This document shows, piece by piece, positions 33,124 through 42,026 of a stretch of DNA of 64,000 nt (the first letter of the stretch is position 1; each line of letters starts with the position of its first letter). The notes below the pieces were generated by a model. The model was not told the DNA's origin. It worked only from the letters and a program-made list of their open reading frames with translations, and did not search any database. Source of the stretch: Deltaproteobacteria bacterium (GTDB lineage: Bacteria > Bdellovibrionota > JACOXK01); contig JACPKQ010000010.1 in the NCBI GenBank assembly GCA_016186995.1, positions 1 to 64,000 of the forward strand. Direction: 5' to 3'. Both the position numbers and the translations under genes were made by a program.

Positions 33124-33341
33124 AGCAACTTGACAGTCAAAAATTTCGGTCTTATGCAATGATTTCGGCTCTAGCCCTCCAACTCGTAACAAATATTGTT
33201 ATAGGAATATTTGTTGGAATGTGGTTAGACAAAAAATGGGGTACAACCCCATTTTTACTTTTGATTTGTATTCTTCTCTTTGGGTCTGTAGGTATGATTA
33301 TGTTTATACGAGGGGTTTCAAGATTTAAAAATGGAAAATAG
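33120..33341 (+). CDS. ATP synthase-associated membrane protein AtpZ/AtpI-like
   Basis: A 73-residue protein with two hydrophobic segments (YAMISALALQLVTNIVIGIF; FLLLICILLFGSVGMIMF) joined by VGMWLDKKWGTTP. This layout is typical of AtpZ, the small protein found before atpI. The GTG start overlaps the preceding stop (GTGA). Confidence 0.78.
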   Translation: MKQLDSQKFRSYAMISALALQLVTNIVIGIFVGMWLDKKWGTTPFLLLICILLFGSVGMIMFIRGVSRFKNGK

Positions 33342-33708
33342 TTTAAAAACCATTACTCAAATTCAAAAATCTATGGGCGTTCTTTTATTAATAGTACTTG
33401 TCATCAGTTCTTATTTTAAACCAGAGTTTAAATGGGTTTTAAGTGTTTTTATAGGGGGGCTTCTCATAAATCTTAATTTTTGGGTTCTTCAAAAAGCGCT
33501 TCACTTTTTTCTTCTTCAAAGCCAAGCACAGAAACTTAAGATGTATTTATTTTTGTTTTTAAAATTGCTTCTTTTTATGATTATATTGGGAGCTGGAGCA
33601 GTTTATTTTAAAGAAAATATTATAGGGTTTGTCTTGGGGCTTTCTGTTTTGTTTATGGCGCTTATTTATGAATTTTTAAAAGGGGTTTTTGTCCATGGGG
33701 CACCATAA
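33331..33708 (+). CDS. atpI: ATP synthase subunit I
   Basis: A 125-residue hydrophobic protein with four predicted membrane helices (LLLIVLVISSYF; LSVFIGGLLINLNFWVL; LFLFLKLLLFMIILGAGAVY; FVLGLSVLFMALIYEF). The GG-x-LINLNF segment is typical of AtpI, which assists c-ring assembly or magnesium uptake. It overlaps both neighbours by a few nucleotides. Confidence 0.82.
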   Translation: MENSLKTITQIQKSMGVLLLIVLVISSYFKPEFKWVLSVFIGGLLINLNFWVLQKALHFFLLQSQAQKLKMYLFLFLKLLLFMIILGAGAVYFKENIIGFVLGLSVLFMALIYEFLKGVFVHGAP

Positions 33709-34393
33709 TACATGGTTTGATCTTATTCCTGGATTTTCAGAGCTGCACATCCCATGGTGGATCACCATGATGGTGTTTACTATTTGTATTCTTGTTGTGG
33801 TCGCTATTCTTGCTAAAATGGTAGGCCATTTTGATGAAAAAAAACTTTTTCCTGATGAGGGTTTTTCACTTAGAAATATTTTAGAAGTTATTATTGAAGG
33901 GCTTCTTTCTTTTATAAAATCTATTTTAGGTGAAAAAGGAGTTCTCTATTTTCCTCTTTTAGGAACCCTTTTTATTTTTATTTTTACAGCTAATATTCTA
34001 GGGCTTATTCCTGGTTTTTTACCACCCACAAGCCACATTATTGTTAACCTCGGTTGTTCTCTGGTTGTTTTTGTTTATTATAATTATTTAGGTTTTAAAT
34101 TGAATGGAACCGCCTATTTAAAACATTTTATGGGGCCTGTTATCTGGTTAGCCCCTCTTATGGTCGTTGTTGAAGTGATTGGTCACAGTGTTCGCCCCGC
34201 TTCTTTGGCCTTAAGACTTTTTGGAAACATTAATGGTGACCACATGCTGGTGGGTACTATTGGTCATTTAGTTCCACTGGGCGCTACCATTCCATTTTTG
34301 TTTTTAGGTTTGTTCGTTTCTTTTCTACAGGCTTTTATATTTACTTTATTAACCATGGTGTATATAAGTATGTCTACAGCACACGATCATTAA
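33695..34393 (+). CDS. atpB: ATP synthase Fo subunit a
   Basis: A 232-residue multi-spanning subunit that carries the proton/sodium half-channels. The essential arginine is in SLALRLFGNINGDHM, preceded by VVVEVIGHSVRPA. I begin at ATG 33695 (AGGGG 9 nt upstream) rather than TTG 33689. It overlaps the end of atpI. Confidence 0.95.
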   Translation: MGHHNTWFDLIPGFSELHIPWWITMMVFTICILVVVAILAKMVGHFDEKKLFPDEGFSLRNILEVIIEGLLSFIKSILGEKGVLYFPLLGTLFIFIFTANILGLIPGFLPPTSHIIVNLGCSLVVFVYYNYLGFKLNGTAYLKHFMGPVIWLAPLMVVVEVIGHSVRPASLALRLFGNINGDHMLVGTIGHLVPLGATIPFLFLGLFVSFLQAFIFTLLTMVYISMSTAHDH

Positions 34394-34405
34394 GGAGGAA
34401 TATTC

Positions 34406-34726
34406 ATGAAGAAAGTCGGTATGTTTGTTAGTTTTTTAGTTATTGGGTTAATATCTCAAGCTTTTGCAGCTGAAGGTGAAGTAAGTGCAGTGGGGGATTC
34501 AGTTAAAATGTTTGCAGCATTAGCTGCAGGCTTAGGAATAGGTTTTGCAGCTGCTTTTGGTGCTTTAGGACAAGCAAAAACAACAGCTGCTGCTCTTGAA
34601 GGAATTGCAAGGAATCCCAATGCAGCTGATAAAATGTTTACACCTATGATTATCGGGCTTGCTCTGATTGAAACACTGGTTATTTATACACTTGTTATAG
34701 CATTTATGCTTATAGGTAAAATTTAA
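34406..34726 (+). CDS. atpE: ATP synthase Fo subunit c
   Basis: Rotor-ring subunit with two transmembrane helices around the polar loop ARNPNA. The ion-binding glutamate is E89, with Q56 in helix 1, T90 and Y94; their spacing equals that of Na+-binding c subunits. It carries an N-terminal leader (MKKVGMFVSFLVIGLISQAF, then AAEG), making it 106 residues rather than ~80-90; such leaders occur in some deltaproteobacteria. AAGGAGG lies 7 nt before the ATG, fitting high expression. It is followed by a strong terminator. Confidence 0.95.
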   Translation: MKKVGMFVSFLVIGLISQAFAAEGEVSAVGDSVKMFAALAAGLGIGFAAAFGALGQAKTTAAALEGIARNPNAADKMFTPMIIGLALIETLVIYTLVIAFMLIGKI

Positions 34727-34749
34727 GTTATCTTGAGGAATCAATTTAG

Positions 34750-34781
34750 AAGGCCGGGGGATAAAATTCCCGGCCTTTTTT
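34750..34781 (+). terminator. Rho-independent terminator after atpE
   Basis: AAGGCCGGG pairs with CCCGGCCTT and is followed by a run of Ts. It closes the dnaN-to-atpE direction of transcription; uvrA converges on it from the right. Confidence 0.9.
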
Positions 34782-34796
34782 ATTTCTATCTTATAT

Positions 34797-37607
34797 TTAT
34801 AAAAGCTTTTGTTTTAAGAAGTATCCTGTGTGGGAGTTTTTGTTTTTAAGGATTTCATGGGTAGGACCAAAAAAGACAACTTCACCACCCTTTTCCCCAC
34901 CTTCTCTGCCAATGTCGATAATGTAATCTGAGTGAGCAACCACATCTAGCTGGTGTTCTATAACAATAACCGTGTTTCCTTGATCAACCAAACTTCTTAA
35001 AATTTTAAGAAGTTTATTAATATCATCAAAGTGAAGCCCTGTGGTAGGTTCATCTAAAATATAAAGTGTTTTTCCAGTAGATCTTTTAGAAAGTTCTTTA
35101 GCTAGTTTAATGCGTTGTGCTTCACCACCCGAAAGAGTTGGTGCTTGTTGTCCTAAACGAATGTATCCTAAACCCACTTCTTGAAGAGTGTGAAGCTTTT
35201 TTTGAATTTGAGGTATGTTTTTAAAAACTTCTGAAGCATCATCTATAGTAAGATCAAGAATTTCCGCAATATTTTTTTCTTTAAAAGTAACTTGAAGAGT
35301 TTCAAGATTGTATCTTTTTCCTTCACACTTTTGACATTGTACAAAAACATTGGGGAGAAAGTGCATTTCGATTTTGATCATACCTGCGCCTTCACACATT
35401 TCACATCGTCCACCGGAAACATTAAAAGAAAACCTTCCCGAACCAAAGCCCCTTATTTTTGAAAGTGGAAGGCTTGCAAAAAAATCACGCAGTGGAGCAA
35501 AAATACCCGTATAAGTTGCCGGATTTGATCTGGGTGTTTTTCCAATGGGAGATTGATCTACACAAATAACCTTATCCAAATTCTCAATTCCTGTAATGGA
35601 TTTTAGTTTTGAATGAAGCGGAATCTTTGAATTGTAAAAATAGTTATTTAGGTGTGGAAGAAGCGTGTCCATAATAAGTGAGCTTTTTCCAGAGCCCGAC
35701 ACCCCCGTAACACAAATGAAGTTACCAAGTGGAATTTCAACATTAATGTTTTTAAGATTGCGTGTTTCTACCCCCATAAGGGTTAGTTTTTTAGAATATA
35801 ACTTCGCTTTTTCAGAAAGCTTTTTTGCAGTTGTAACCTGTTTTTCTCCAGAAAGATATTGTCCAGTCAGAGACTTTTTATTTTTTTTAATATTTTGAGG
35901 GGTATCAAAACTAACGACTTTTCCTCCAAGCTCTCCAGCGCGTGGGCCCATATCAAGAAGATAATCAGCTTGAAGAATAGTATCTTCGTCATGTTCAACA
36001 ATAATGAGTGTATTCCCAAGATCTTTGAGAGCCTTAAGAGAGTTTAAAAGTTTGTGATGATCTCGCGGATGAAGCCCTATAGAGGGCTCATCAAGAACAT
36101 AAAGAACGCCTGTAAGGTACGAACCTAGTTGTGAGGCCAATTTAATGCGTTGTGCCTCGCCTGTAGAAAGGGTTGAGGTAGATCTTGAAAGGGTTAAATA
36201 GTGAAGCCCTATTTTTTCGAGAAAGCCAAGTCTTTCAAGAATTTCATTTTTAATTTTTTCGCCTATTTGTTTTTGTTTTTCTGTTAAAGTCCACTTTTCT
36301 ATAAGTTGTATAGCTTTTGAGATAGAAGCATTACAAACATCCCCAATATGAGAATCATTTATTTTAATGGAAAGTGCTTCTTTTTTAAGTCTTTCTCCAC
36401 CACAAGAAGGGCATGGGATTTTATCAAAATACTCTGCAATTCTTTCTCTTTTTTTCTCTGAGTTTGTTTCCAAATATGTTCTTTTTAAATAAGGAACAAC
36501 ACCTTCAAATGATTCTTTAAAAGTGTATATTTTACCGTCACGCTCATATTCAAAAGAGACTTTTTCTTGTGAACCATAAAGAATGATGTTTTGTTGGTTG
36601 GTCTCCAGTTTTTTCCAGGCGGTTTCTCTTGGAATATCAAAATGCTTTGTGACAGACTCAAGAATTTTAATATAATTTGAAGAATTCCAGGGCCTAATAG
36701 CACCACTTTTAAGGCTTAAGCTTGTATTAGGAATAATAAGGCTTTCGTCCGGCGCATCTTTTTTTTCTCCCAACCCCTCGCATTCAGGACATGCCCCATA
36801 AGGGCTATTAAAAGAAAAAAAGCGTGGTTCTAATTCTGGAAAACTAAACTGACACTTTGAACAACCCATTTTTGTATTAAAAAGAAGATCTTCTTGGGTA
36901 TCTAAATTATGAATAAGGACGCTTCCTTTAGATATAAAGTTAGCTTGATCTAAAGATTTTTGAAGTCGAGCACTAACAGTTGGTTCTAAAATGAGCTGAT
37001 CAACAAGAAGATCTAAATCATGATTTATATTTTTCTTTAAATCTATTTTTTCTGTAAAACTTCTCAAAATGCCGTCTATTCTTATTTTTGAAAAACCCTT
37101 TTTTTGAAACATTTCAATTTCTTTTTTAAACTGCCCCTTCCTTCCTTGAACAAGAGGTGCAAAAACATAAATTTTTGTATTTTGAGGAAGTTTTAGTATT
37201 TCTTCTTGAATAGAAGGAAGTGAAGAGTTTGAAATTTTTCCATGCCCATGTGGGCAATATGCAACACCTGCCTTTGCATAAAGAAGCCGTAAATAATCAT
37301 AAATTTCTGTAGCTGTTCCTACAGTTGAGCGTGGGTTTTTAAAAATGGATTTTTGATCAATAGCAATGGCTGCAGAAAGCCCATCTATTGAATCAACATC
37401 TGGTTTTTTAAGTTGGTCTAAAAACTGTCTGGCATAAGAAGAGAGTGATTCCATGTATCTTCTTTGTCCTTCTGCATAAATAGTATCAAAGGCTAAAGAA
37501 CTTTTTCCAGAGCCCGACACCCCTGTGATAACAGTTATTTTATTTCTAGGAATAGAAATCGAAATATTTTTAAGGTTATGCTCCCTTGCCCCACGGATAT
37601 GTATCAT
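34797..37607 (-). CDS. uvrA: Excinuclease ABC subunit A
   Basis: The 936-residue damage-recognition ATPase of nucleotide excision repair has two ABC modules, each with GVSGSGKSSL Walker A. Two zinc-finger clusters are visible (CSKCQF...CPECEG; CEMCEGAGM...CQKCEGKRY), as are two signature/Walker B regions (STGEAQRIKLASQLG; LSGGEAQRIKLAKELS; YILDEPTTGLH). It overlaps the phosphomutase stop by 4 nt, last gene of a surA-pdxA-pmm-uvrA unit. Confidence 0.97.
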   Translation of the reverse strand: MIHIRGAREHNLKNISISIPRNKITVITGVSGSGKSSLAFDTIYAEGQRRYMESLSSYARQFLDQLKKPDVDSIDGLSAAIAIDQKSIFKNPRSTVGTATEIYDYLRLLYAKAGVAYCPHGHGKISNSSLPSIQEEILKLPQNTKIYVFAPLVQGRKGQFKKEIEMFQKKGFSKIRIDGILRSFTEKIDLKKNINHDLDLLVDQLILEPTVSARLQKSLDQANFISKGSVLIHNLDTQEDLLFNTKMGCSKCQFSFPELEPRFFSFNSPYGACPECEGLGEKKDAPDESLIIPNTSLSLKSGAIRPWNSSNYIKILESVTKHFDIPRETAWKKLETNQQNIILYGSQEKVSFEYERDGKIYTFKESFEGVVPYLKRTYLETNSEKKRERIAEYFDKIPCPSCGGERLKKEALSIKINDSHIGDVCNASISKAIQLIEKWTLTEKQKQIGEKIKNEILERLGFLEKIGLHYLTLSRSTSTLSTGEAQRIKLASQLGSYLTGVLYVLDEPSIGLHPRDHHKLLNSLKALKDLGNTLIIVEHDEDTILQADYLLDMGPRAGELGGKVVSFDTPQNIKKNKKSLTGQYLSGEKQVTTAKKLSEKAKLYSKKLTLMGVETRNLKNINVEIPLGNFICVTGVSGSGKSSLIMDTLLPHLNNYFYNSKIPLHSKLKSITGIENLDKVICVDQSPIGKTPRSNPATYTGIFAPLRDFFASLPLSKIRGFGSGRFSFNVSGGRCEMCEGAGMIKIEMHFLPNVFVQCQKCEGKRYNLETLQVTFKEKNIAEILDLTIDDASEVFKNIPQIQKKLHTLQEVGLGYIRLGQQAPTLSGGEAQRIKLAKELSKRSTGKTLYILDEPTTGLHFDDINKLLKILRSLVDQGNTVIVIEHQLDVVAHSDYIIDIGREGGEKGGEVVFFGPTHEILKNKNSHTGYFLKQKLL

Positions 37608-38971
37608 AGTGTTTTTAAAGCAGCTTCAACCTTGTTTTGAAGCTCAATAAGCCTTTCTGGGGTTTTTGCTTCAAAGCGCATCACAAGAATGGGTTGTGTA
37701 TTTGAAGGACGAATAAGCCCCCACCCATCTCCAAATTGAATGCGAATGCCATCAATAGAGATAATGGGATAATCTTTTGAAAAATGCTTTTTAAGCGATG
37801 CTACAATTTTAAACTTTTGGTGATCATCTGAAGGAACGCGTATTTCTGGGGTTGAATAGTATTTTGGGTAATCTTTTGTATGATCTGAAAGTTTTTTATT
37901 GGAATGAATGAGAATTTCTAAAAGACGGCAACTTGCGTATAGTGCATCATCATAACCAAAATAACGATCTTTAAAAAAGATATGCCCACTCATTTCCCCA
38001 GCTATATCAGCGTTTTCTTCGCGCAGTTTATCTTTAATAAAAGAATGCCCTGTTTTCCACATAATGGCTTTACCACCCATATTTTTAATAACTTCGTAAA
38101 GAGAGTTAGAGCATTTAACTTCACCTATGACAGTAACACTCTTTTTTTGTTTGAAAATTTCTTGGGCAAAAAGGGTTAATAGTGTGTCACCCCAAATAAT
38201 TTCACCCCCTTCATTTACAACGCCAATGCGGTCTGCATCGCCATCATAAGCAATGCCCACATCAGCCTGCTCTTCTAAAACCCAATGAATAAGAGAAATT
38301 AAATTTTCTTCGATACTTGGATCGGGGTGGTGGTTTGGAAAAGTGCCATCTACCTCAGAAAAAAGTTCACAGGTTTTAAATCCAAAAGATTTAATAAGTT
38401 TAGGTGCAACCAAGGCAGCAGTTCCATTGCCTGAATCAATCACAACTTTGATGTTTCTATTAAGGTCTTTATTTTGAAGAAGCAGAGGGAATCGCTTATG
38501 AAGGTGTTCTATGTAGGAATCTACAATGGGCTTTTCACGTTTTGTAACACTTCCTTTTGCATCTCTATATTTTTCTTTTTCAATTACTTTTTTAAGTTCT
38601 TGAATTTCTTCACCATGAAGTGATTTTTTACCCAAGCAAATTTTAAAACCGTTATATTCAGACGGGTTGTGTGAACCAGTAATCATAATACCACCATCTA
38701 AGTTGTCGTTAAAAATACTAAAATAAAGAAGTGGTGTTGGACACATGCCGATATTTATGACATGAAGACCGCTTTCCAAAAGACCCTTTTCTAAAGCTTT
38801 GGCGTATTTTAAAGAAGTAAGCCTGCAGTCATACCCCACAGAAACTTTTTGACCGGGCACAAGGCTTAAAGCATAGGCTTTACCTAAGTGATAGGCAAAT
38901 TCTTTATTAAAGTCTTTATCTGCAATCCCACGAATATCGTAAGCTCTAAAAATTTCAGAAGTTACTTTCAT
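37604..38971 (-). CDS. Phosphomannomutase/phosphoglucomutase
   Basis: The 455-residue alpha-D-phosphohexomutase has an active-site serine in ITGSHNPSEYNGFKI (residue ~100), the Mg-binding DGDADRIG (residue ~240), sugar-specificity GEMSGHIFF, and the phosphate-binding RPSNTQPILVMRFEA. This is the ManB/AlgC type making Man-1-P or Glc-1-P for envelope polysaccharides. It overlaps pdxA by 17 nt. Confidence 0.93.
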   Translation of the reverse strand: MKVTSEIFRAYDIRGIADKDFNKEFAYHLGKAYALSLVPGQKVSVGYDCRLTSLKYAKALEKGLLESGLHVINIGMCPTPLLYFSIFNDNLDGGIMITGSHNPSEYNGFKICLGKKSLHGEEIQELKKVIEKEKYRDAKGSVTKREKPIVDSYIEHLHKRFPLLLQNKDLNRNIKVVIDSGNGTAALVAPKLIKSFGFKTCELFSEVDGTFPNHHPDPSIEENLISLIHWVLEEQADVGIAYDGDADRIGVVNEGGEIIWGDTLLTLFAQEIFKQKKSVTVIGEVKCSNSLYEVIKNMGGKAIMWKTGHSFIKDKLREENADIAGEMSGHIFFKDRYFGYDDALYASCRLLEILIHSNKKLSDHTKDYPKYYSTPEIRVPSDDHQKFKIVASLKKHFSKDYPIISIDGIRIQFGDGWGLIRPSNTQPILVMRFEAKTPERLIELQNKVEAALKTL

Positions 38972-39806
38972 TTTTCAAAGCCTCTAAGGTTACTTTTAAG
39001 GCATACAGAAAACTTTTTGGGTTGGCCATGTTTTTTCCAATAAGGTCAGGGGCTGTACCATGATCAACCGTTGTTCTTAAAAAAGGAAGCCCCAAGGTAA
39101 CGCCACAAGAATCAAAAAAGCTAAGTGTTTTCAATGGGATAAGTCCTTGATCGTGATAAAGTGAAATAACTGCATGGGCCTTGTTTTCTAAAGCTTTGAA
39201 AAAGATGGTGTCTGGTGAAAAAGGTCCAAAGATTTTAATTCCTTTTTTTTGGGTTAAGGAAAGTGTGGGTTTAAGAGTTTTTTCTTCCTCATTTCCAAAA
39301 AGTCCACCTTCTCCACAATGTGGGTTAAGTCCACAAAGATAAAGGAGTGGGTTTTTGATTCCAAAATATTTTTGCAAACCTCGGTGTGTATTTTCAATGG
39401 TTGTTATTATTTTTTCTTGGGTGAGTTGAGAGGCTACGTTTTTCAAGGCGATATGGGTTGTGACAAGAGCAACCTTTAAATGAGGGCTTGTAAAAAACAT
39501 AGTGGGCTTTGAATTTGTCTGAGTTGCTAAAATTTCTGTGTGCCCTACACCACCCAAATCTTCTTTTGTTGTTGGAAATGTCAAAAGAGCCTGATTTTCT
39601 TTTTTAAGACAGCTTTGAATAGCTTTTTCAATTACTTTTTGGCTGTTTTCTTTTATAAAATTTATTTTACCTGGAAAAGGTTTTTTAATGTTTGTAAAAA
39701 GTGTAATATCAGCTTTTTTAAAAACAACTGTGTTATAGGATTTTTCTAATATTTCTTTTCCTACCCCACTTTCTTTACATAAAGTAACAGCTATTTTAGG
39801 TTTCAT
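38955..39806 (-). CDS. pdxA: 4-hydroxythreonine-4-phosphate dehydrogenase PdxA (short)
   Basis: PdxA catalyses an oxidation in pyridoxal phosphate synthesis. The metal-binding histidines are in TTHIAL, YHDQGL and TTVDHGTAPDLIGK, and LNPHCGEGGLFG matches the family. At 283 residues it is about 40-50 shorter than usual. The N-terminal GDPAGIGPE-type motif is changed to CKESGVGKE and the GPVHK-type segment to FPTTKEDLGG. It is likely still active, since all three metal-ligand histidines remain, but it is divergent. Confidence 0.85.
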   Translation of the reverse strand: MKPKIAVTLCKESGVGKEILEKSYNTVVFKKADITLFTNIKKPFPGKINFIKENSQKVIEKAIQSCLKKENQALLTFPTTKEDLGGVGHTEILATQTNSKPTMFFTSPHLKVALVTTHIALKNVASQLTQEKIITTIENTHRGLQKYFGIKNPLLYLCGLNPHCGEGGLFGNEEEKTLKPTLSLTQKKGIKIFGPFSPDTIFFKALENKAHAVISLYHDQGLIPLKTLSFFDSCGVTLGLPFLRTTVDHGTAPDLIGKNMANPKSFLYALKVTLEALKNESNF

Positions 39807-39812
39807 TTTATC

Positions 39813-40721
39813 TTAGAGAAGAATTTTAATGGTCGCTTTTTCTCTTTGTTTTTGAATAAACTCGTGCTGAACGCTCAAAATTTTTTCTTGAAAAAGATTT
39901 TGATGAATCTGCTCTTTTGCTTGGCTTGGAAGATCGATGTGAATAATATGATAACCATTTTGGGTTTTAAAAAGAGAGCTAATGTTTCCTATTTTCATTT
40001 TATTAATTTGTTTTTCAAACTCAGGAATCATTTGTCCTTTTGTAAAAACGCCCAAATCACCACCCGATGAGGCAAAAGGTCCTTCAGAATATTTTTTTGC
40101 TAAATCTTCAAACGGTGCCCCCTTTTTAAACTCATCAGTTACTTTTTGAGCTAGTTCAGTATTCTTTGTTTTAAAAAAAACCTGTTTAACTTGAAATTGC
40201 TTTAAATTTTTAGCAATGTTGGGGTGGGTTGCATAGAAGTTATAAATATCTTTATCAGTTATTTTAACTTTGGAAATTTCTGGACCCAAAAGTTTTCTAA
40301 TTTCAATTTCGCCCTTAAGTCTTTTTTTATATTGAGCAATGGTGAAGCCTTCTTTTTTAATAGCTTCTTCAAATTCTTTTTCTGTCATTCCAAATCGTTC
40401 AACAGTTTCTTTAAAGTAAGAATCAACTTCTTTTTGTGAGGCACTAAGGCCTTTTTCTTGAAGGGTTTGGTTTAAGAGTTCATCATTAATAAGAAGTTCT
40501 AAAATGGCGGAATTTGATTTAAGGGCTTCTTTTTCAAAGGGAAGCTTTTCAGATTTTTTCTTTAGCTCATTTTTTTTAATCCTTATATCTGAATAAAGAA
40601 TAACTTTATTGTTAACCTGAGCTATAATTCGATCAACAAGCGTATCCTGCTTGGTTTTAGCCAAGGCGCCATCAGAAAGTAAAAGTGCTAAAAAAAGAGT
40701 TAAAAACTGTATTTTTCTCAT
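39813..40721 (-). CDS. surA: Periplasmic chaperone/peptidyl-prolyl isomerase SurA
   Basis: From ATG 40721 the 302-residue product has a signal peptide (KIQFLTLFLALLLSDGALA). A SurA N-terminal chaperone region follows (VDRIIAQVNNKVILYSDIRI), then a parvulin domain at ~170-270 (ASSGGDLGVFTKGQMIPEFE; NGYHIIHID). The upstream in-frame residues are not signal-like and cover the promoter, so I reject the longer start. It has one parvulin domain rather than E. coli SurA's two. It probably assists outer-membrane protein folding. Confidence 0.88.
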   Translation of the reverse strand: MRKIQFLTLFLALLLSDGALAKTKQDTLVDRIIAQVNNKVILYSDIRIKKNELKKKSEKLPFEKEALKSNSAILELLINDELLNQTLQEKGLSASQKEVDSYFKETVERFGMTEKEFEEAIKKEGFTIAQYKKRLKGEIEIRKLLGPEISKVKITDKDIYNFYATHPNIAKNLKQFQVKQVFFKTKNTELAQKVTDEFKKGAPFEDLAKKYSEGPFASSGGDLGVFTKGQMIPEFEKQINKMKIGNISSLFKTQNGYHIIHIDLPSQAKEQIHQNLFQEKILSVQHEFIQKQREKATIKILL

Positions 40722-40728
40722 AAAAATG

Positions 40729-40757
40729 AGAATAGTAAGTCTATCCTTTTTTGTAAA
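40729..40757 (-). promoter_or_regulatory. Predicted promoter of surA-pdxA-pmm-uvrA
   Basis: TTTACA (40752-40757) and TATTCT (40729-40734) with a 17-nt spacer; surA ATG is 7 nt after the -10. The rest of the 40758-41140 gap holds palindromic repeats and no credible gene. Confidence 0.5.
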
Positions 40758-40928
40758 GCCTCGGCTAAATGTATATTCTGCTCCTATTTCCAAAACCCGT
40801 AGATTCTATGGGATTTCAAAAACCTTTACCTTGAGGCATTGCCTTGGGTGGTTACGCTATAAAAAGACTACTTACACGAGCAAATCTTGCTACAAATCCT
40901 TCCCAAGTTTCTAGTTGGAATGTGTACT

Positions 40929-40956
40929 TGTCATTCCAGCGAAGGCTGGAATCCAG
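40929..40956. repeat. Dispersed palindromic repeat, copy A
   Basis: The 28-bp unit begins TGTCATTCCAGCGAAGGCTG and ends ATCCAG, with inverted arms TCATTCCAGC/GCTGGAAT. It is identical to the copy in the tamA/bamA coding region (60929-60956) and inverted relative to 41965-41992. A related diverged unit follows at about 40987-41012. Confidence 0.85.
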
Positions 40957-41140
40957 AACACAGATACTAAGATGAAAGTCACATATGTTATTCCTGTACA
41001 GGTGGGAAGCCACAGGCGCTAAGTCTGATAGTTAAACGTACTTTATGAGTTGATAAATCTAAATTTAAAAACTCAACAAATTAAAACTTGTTTTTGTTTA
41101 AATGATTTGAGTAAATGTGCAAAAGCACATTGGACAAAAA

Positions 41141-41863
41141 ATGGAACTATATTCGATTCTTACGATAATTTTTATTTTTTCTATTATTCAATCAGTGATG
41201 GGAGTAGGTCTTCTTGTATTTGGTACCCCAACGCTATTATTGTGTGGATTGTCATTCCACGAAACCTTAGGAATTGTACTTCCACCATCGATTATTATTA
41301 GCTTAATGCAGGTTTGTGAAGCTAAAGTTCCTTCAAAGGACTATTTTAAGTCAGAATTTAATAAATTTTGCCTCCCTTTTGTATTAGTGGGAATGGCTAT
41401 TGCATTGACATTGGCACAATCAGTCGATTTTAAATATTTTGTGGGAATCATGCTCATTATCAGCGGAAGTATAAGGCTTTTTAAACAATTTGAGGCAATC
41501 TTAATTAAGGTAATCAAGAAAAACAGAAAACTATATCAAGTGCTAATGGGATTAATTCATGGGTTAACAAATATGGGGGGCGGATTGCTTGTTCTTTTTT
41601 CTTCTTCAATGCATCATAATAAATTGGACATACGATCAGGCGTTGCTTATGGATATTTATTTATGGGGACACTTCAATATTTAACTCTCCTTATCTATGA
41701 TATATCTTTTCTGAAATTTAATATTCTATTTTATATAATAACTGCTACTTTGACCTATGGTGTTTTGGGAAAACGGTTATTTTATAGAACACATGAAAGT
41801 ATTTTTCAAAAAATGATTACATCAATAATTTTTCTTTATGGCATAATACTGTTTGTTAAATGA
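41141..41863 (+). CDS. TauE/SafE-family membrane permease
   Basis: About 240 residues with seven to eight hydrophobic helices and the family-like N-terminal SVMGVGLLVFGTPTLLL followed by VLPPSIIISLMQ; the second half repeats the pattern (LIHGLTNMGGGLLVLFSSSM). The TauE/SafE (DUF81) family exports sulfite or sulfoacetate or transports related anions; substrate unknown here. It is opposite in orientation to all neighbours and lies between inverted repeats. The ATG 41141 is preferred; 41117 is possible. Confidence 0.82.
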   Translation: MELYSILTIIFIFSIIQSVMGVGLLVFGTPTLLLCGLSFHETLGIVLPPSIIISLMQVCEAKVPSKDYFKSEFNKFCLPFVLVGMAIALTLAQSVDFKYFVGIMLIISGSIRLFKQFEAILIKVIKKNRKLYQVLMGLIHGLTNMGGGLLVLFSSSMHHNKLDIRSGVAYGYLFMGTLQYLTLLIYDISFLKFNILFYIITATLTYGVLGKRLFYRTHESIFQKMITSIIFLYGIILFVK

Positions 41864-41964
41864 AAGATAAATATTAAACGGTGAGTATTACAACATGACC
41901 TCGACGTTCTGGGTTCGCTACCTCCGCGGGCGCGATGGTGCACACTTCAATCTAATAAGTGTAC

Positions 41965-41992
41965 CTGGATCCCAGCCTTCGCTGGGATGACA
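41965..41992. repeat. Dispersed palindromic repeat, copy B (inverted)
   Basis: Reverse complement begins TGTCATCCCAGCGAAGGCTG, two substitutions from copy A. Together with 40929-40956 it brackets the TauE gene. The intervening 41895-41960 bases are unusually G+C-rich. Confidence 0.8.
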
Positions 41993-42026
41993 TGGAATAG
42001 ATAACAGCATGATTTAGAGCCTGATC

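Noticed and set aside
40722-41116. Small ORFs in the surA/TauE gap
   Set aside because: Frames there run over promoter and palindromic repeat sequence and have no ribosome site or family similarity.
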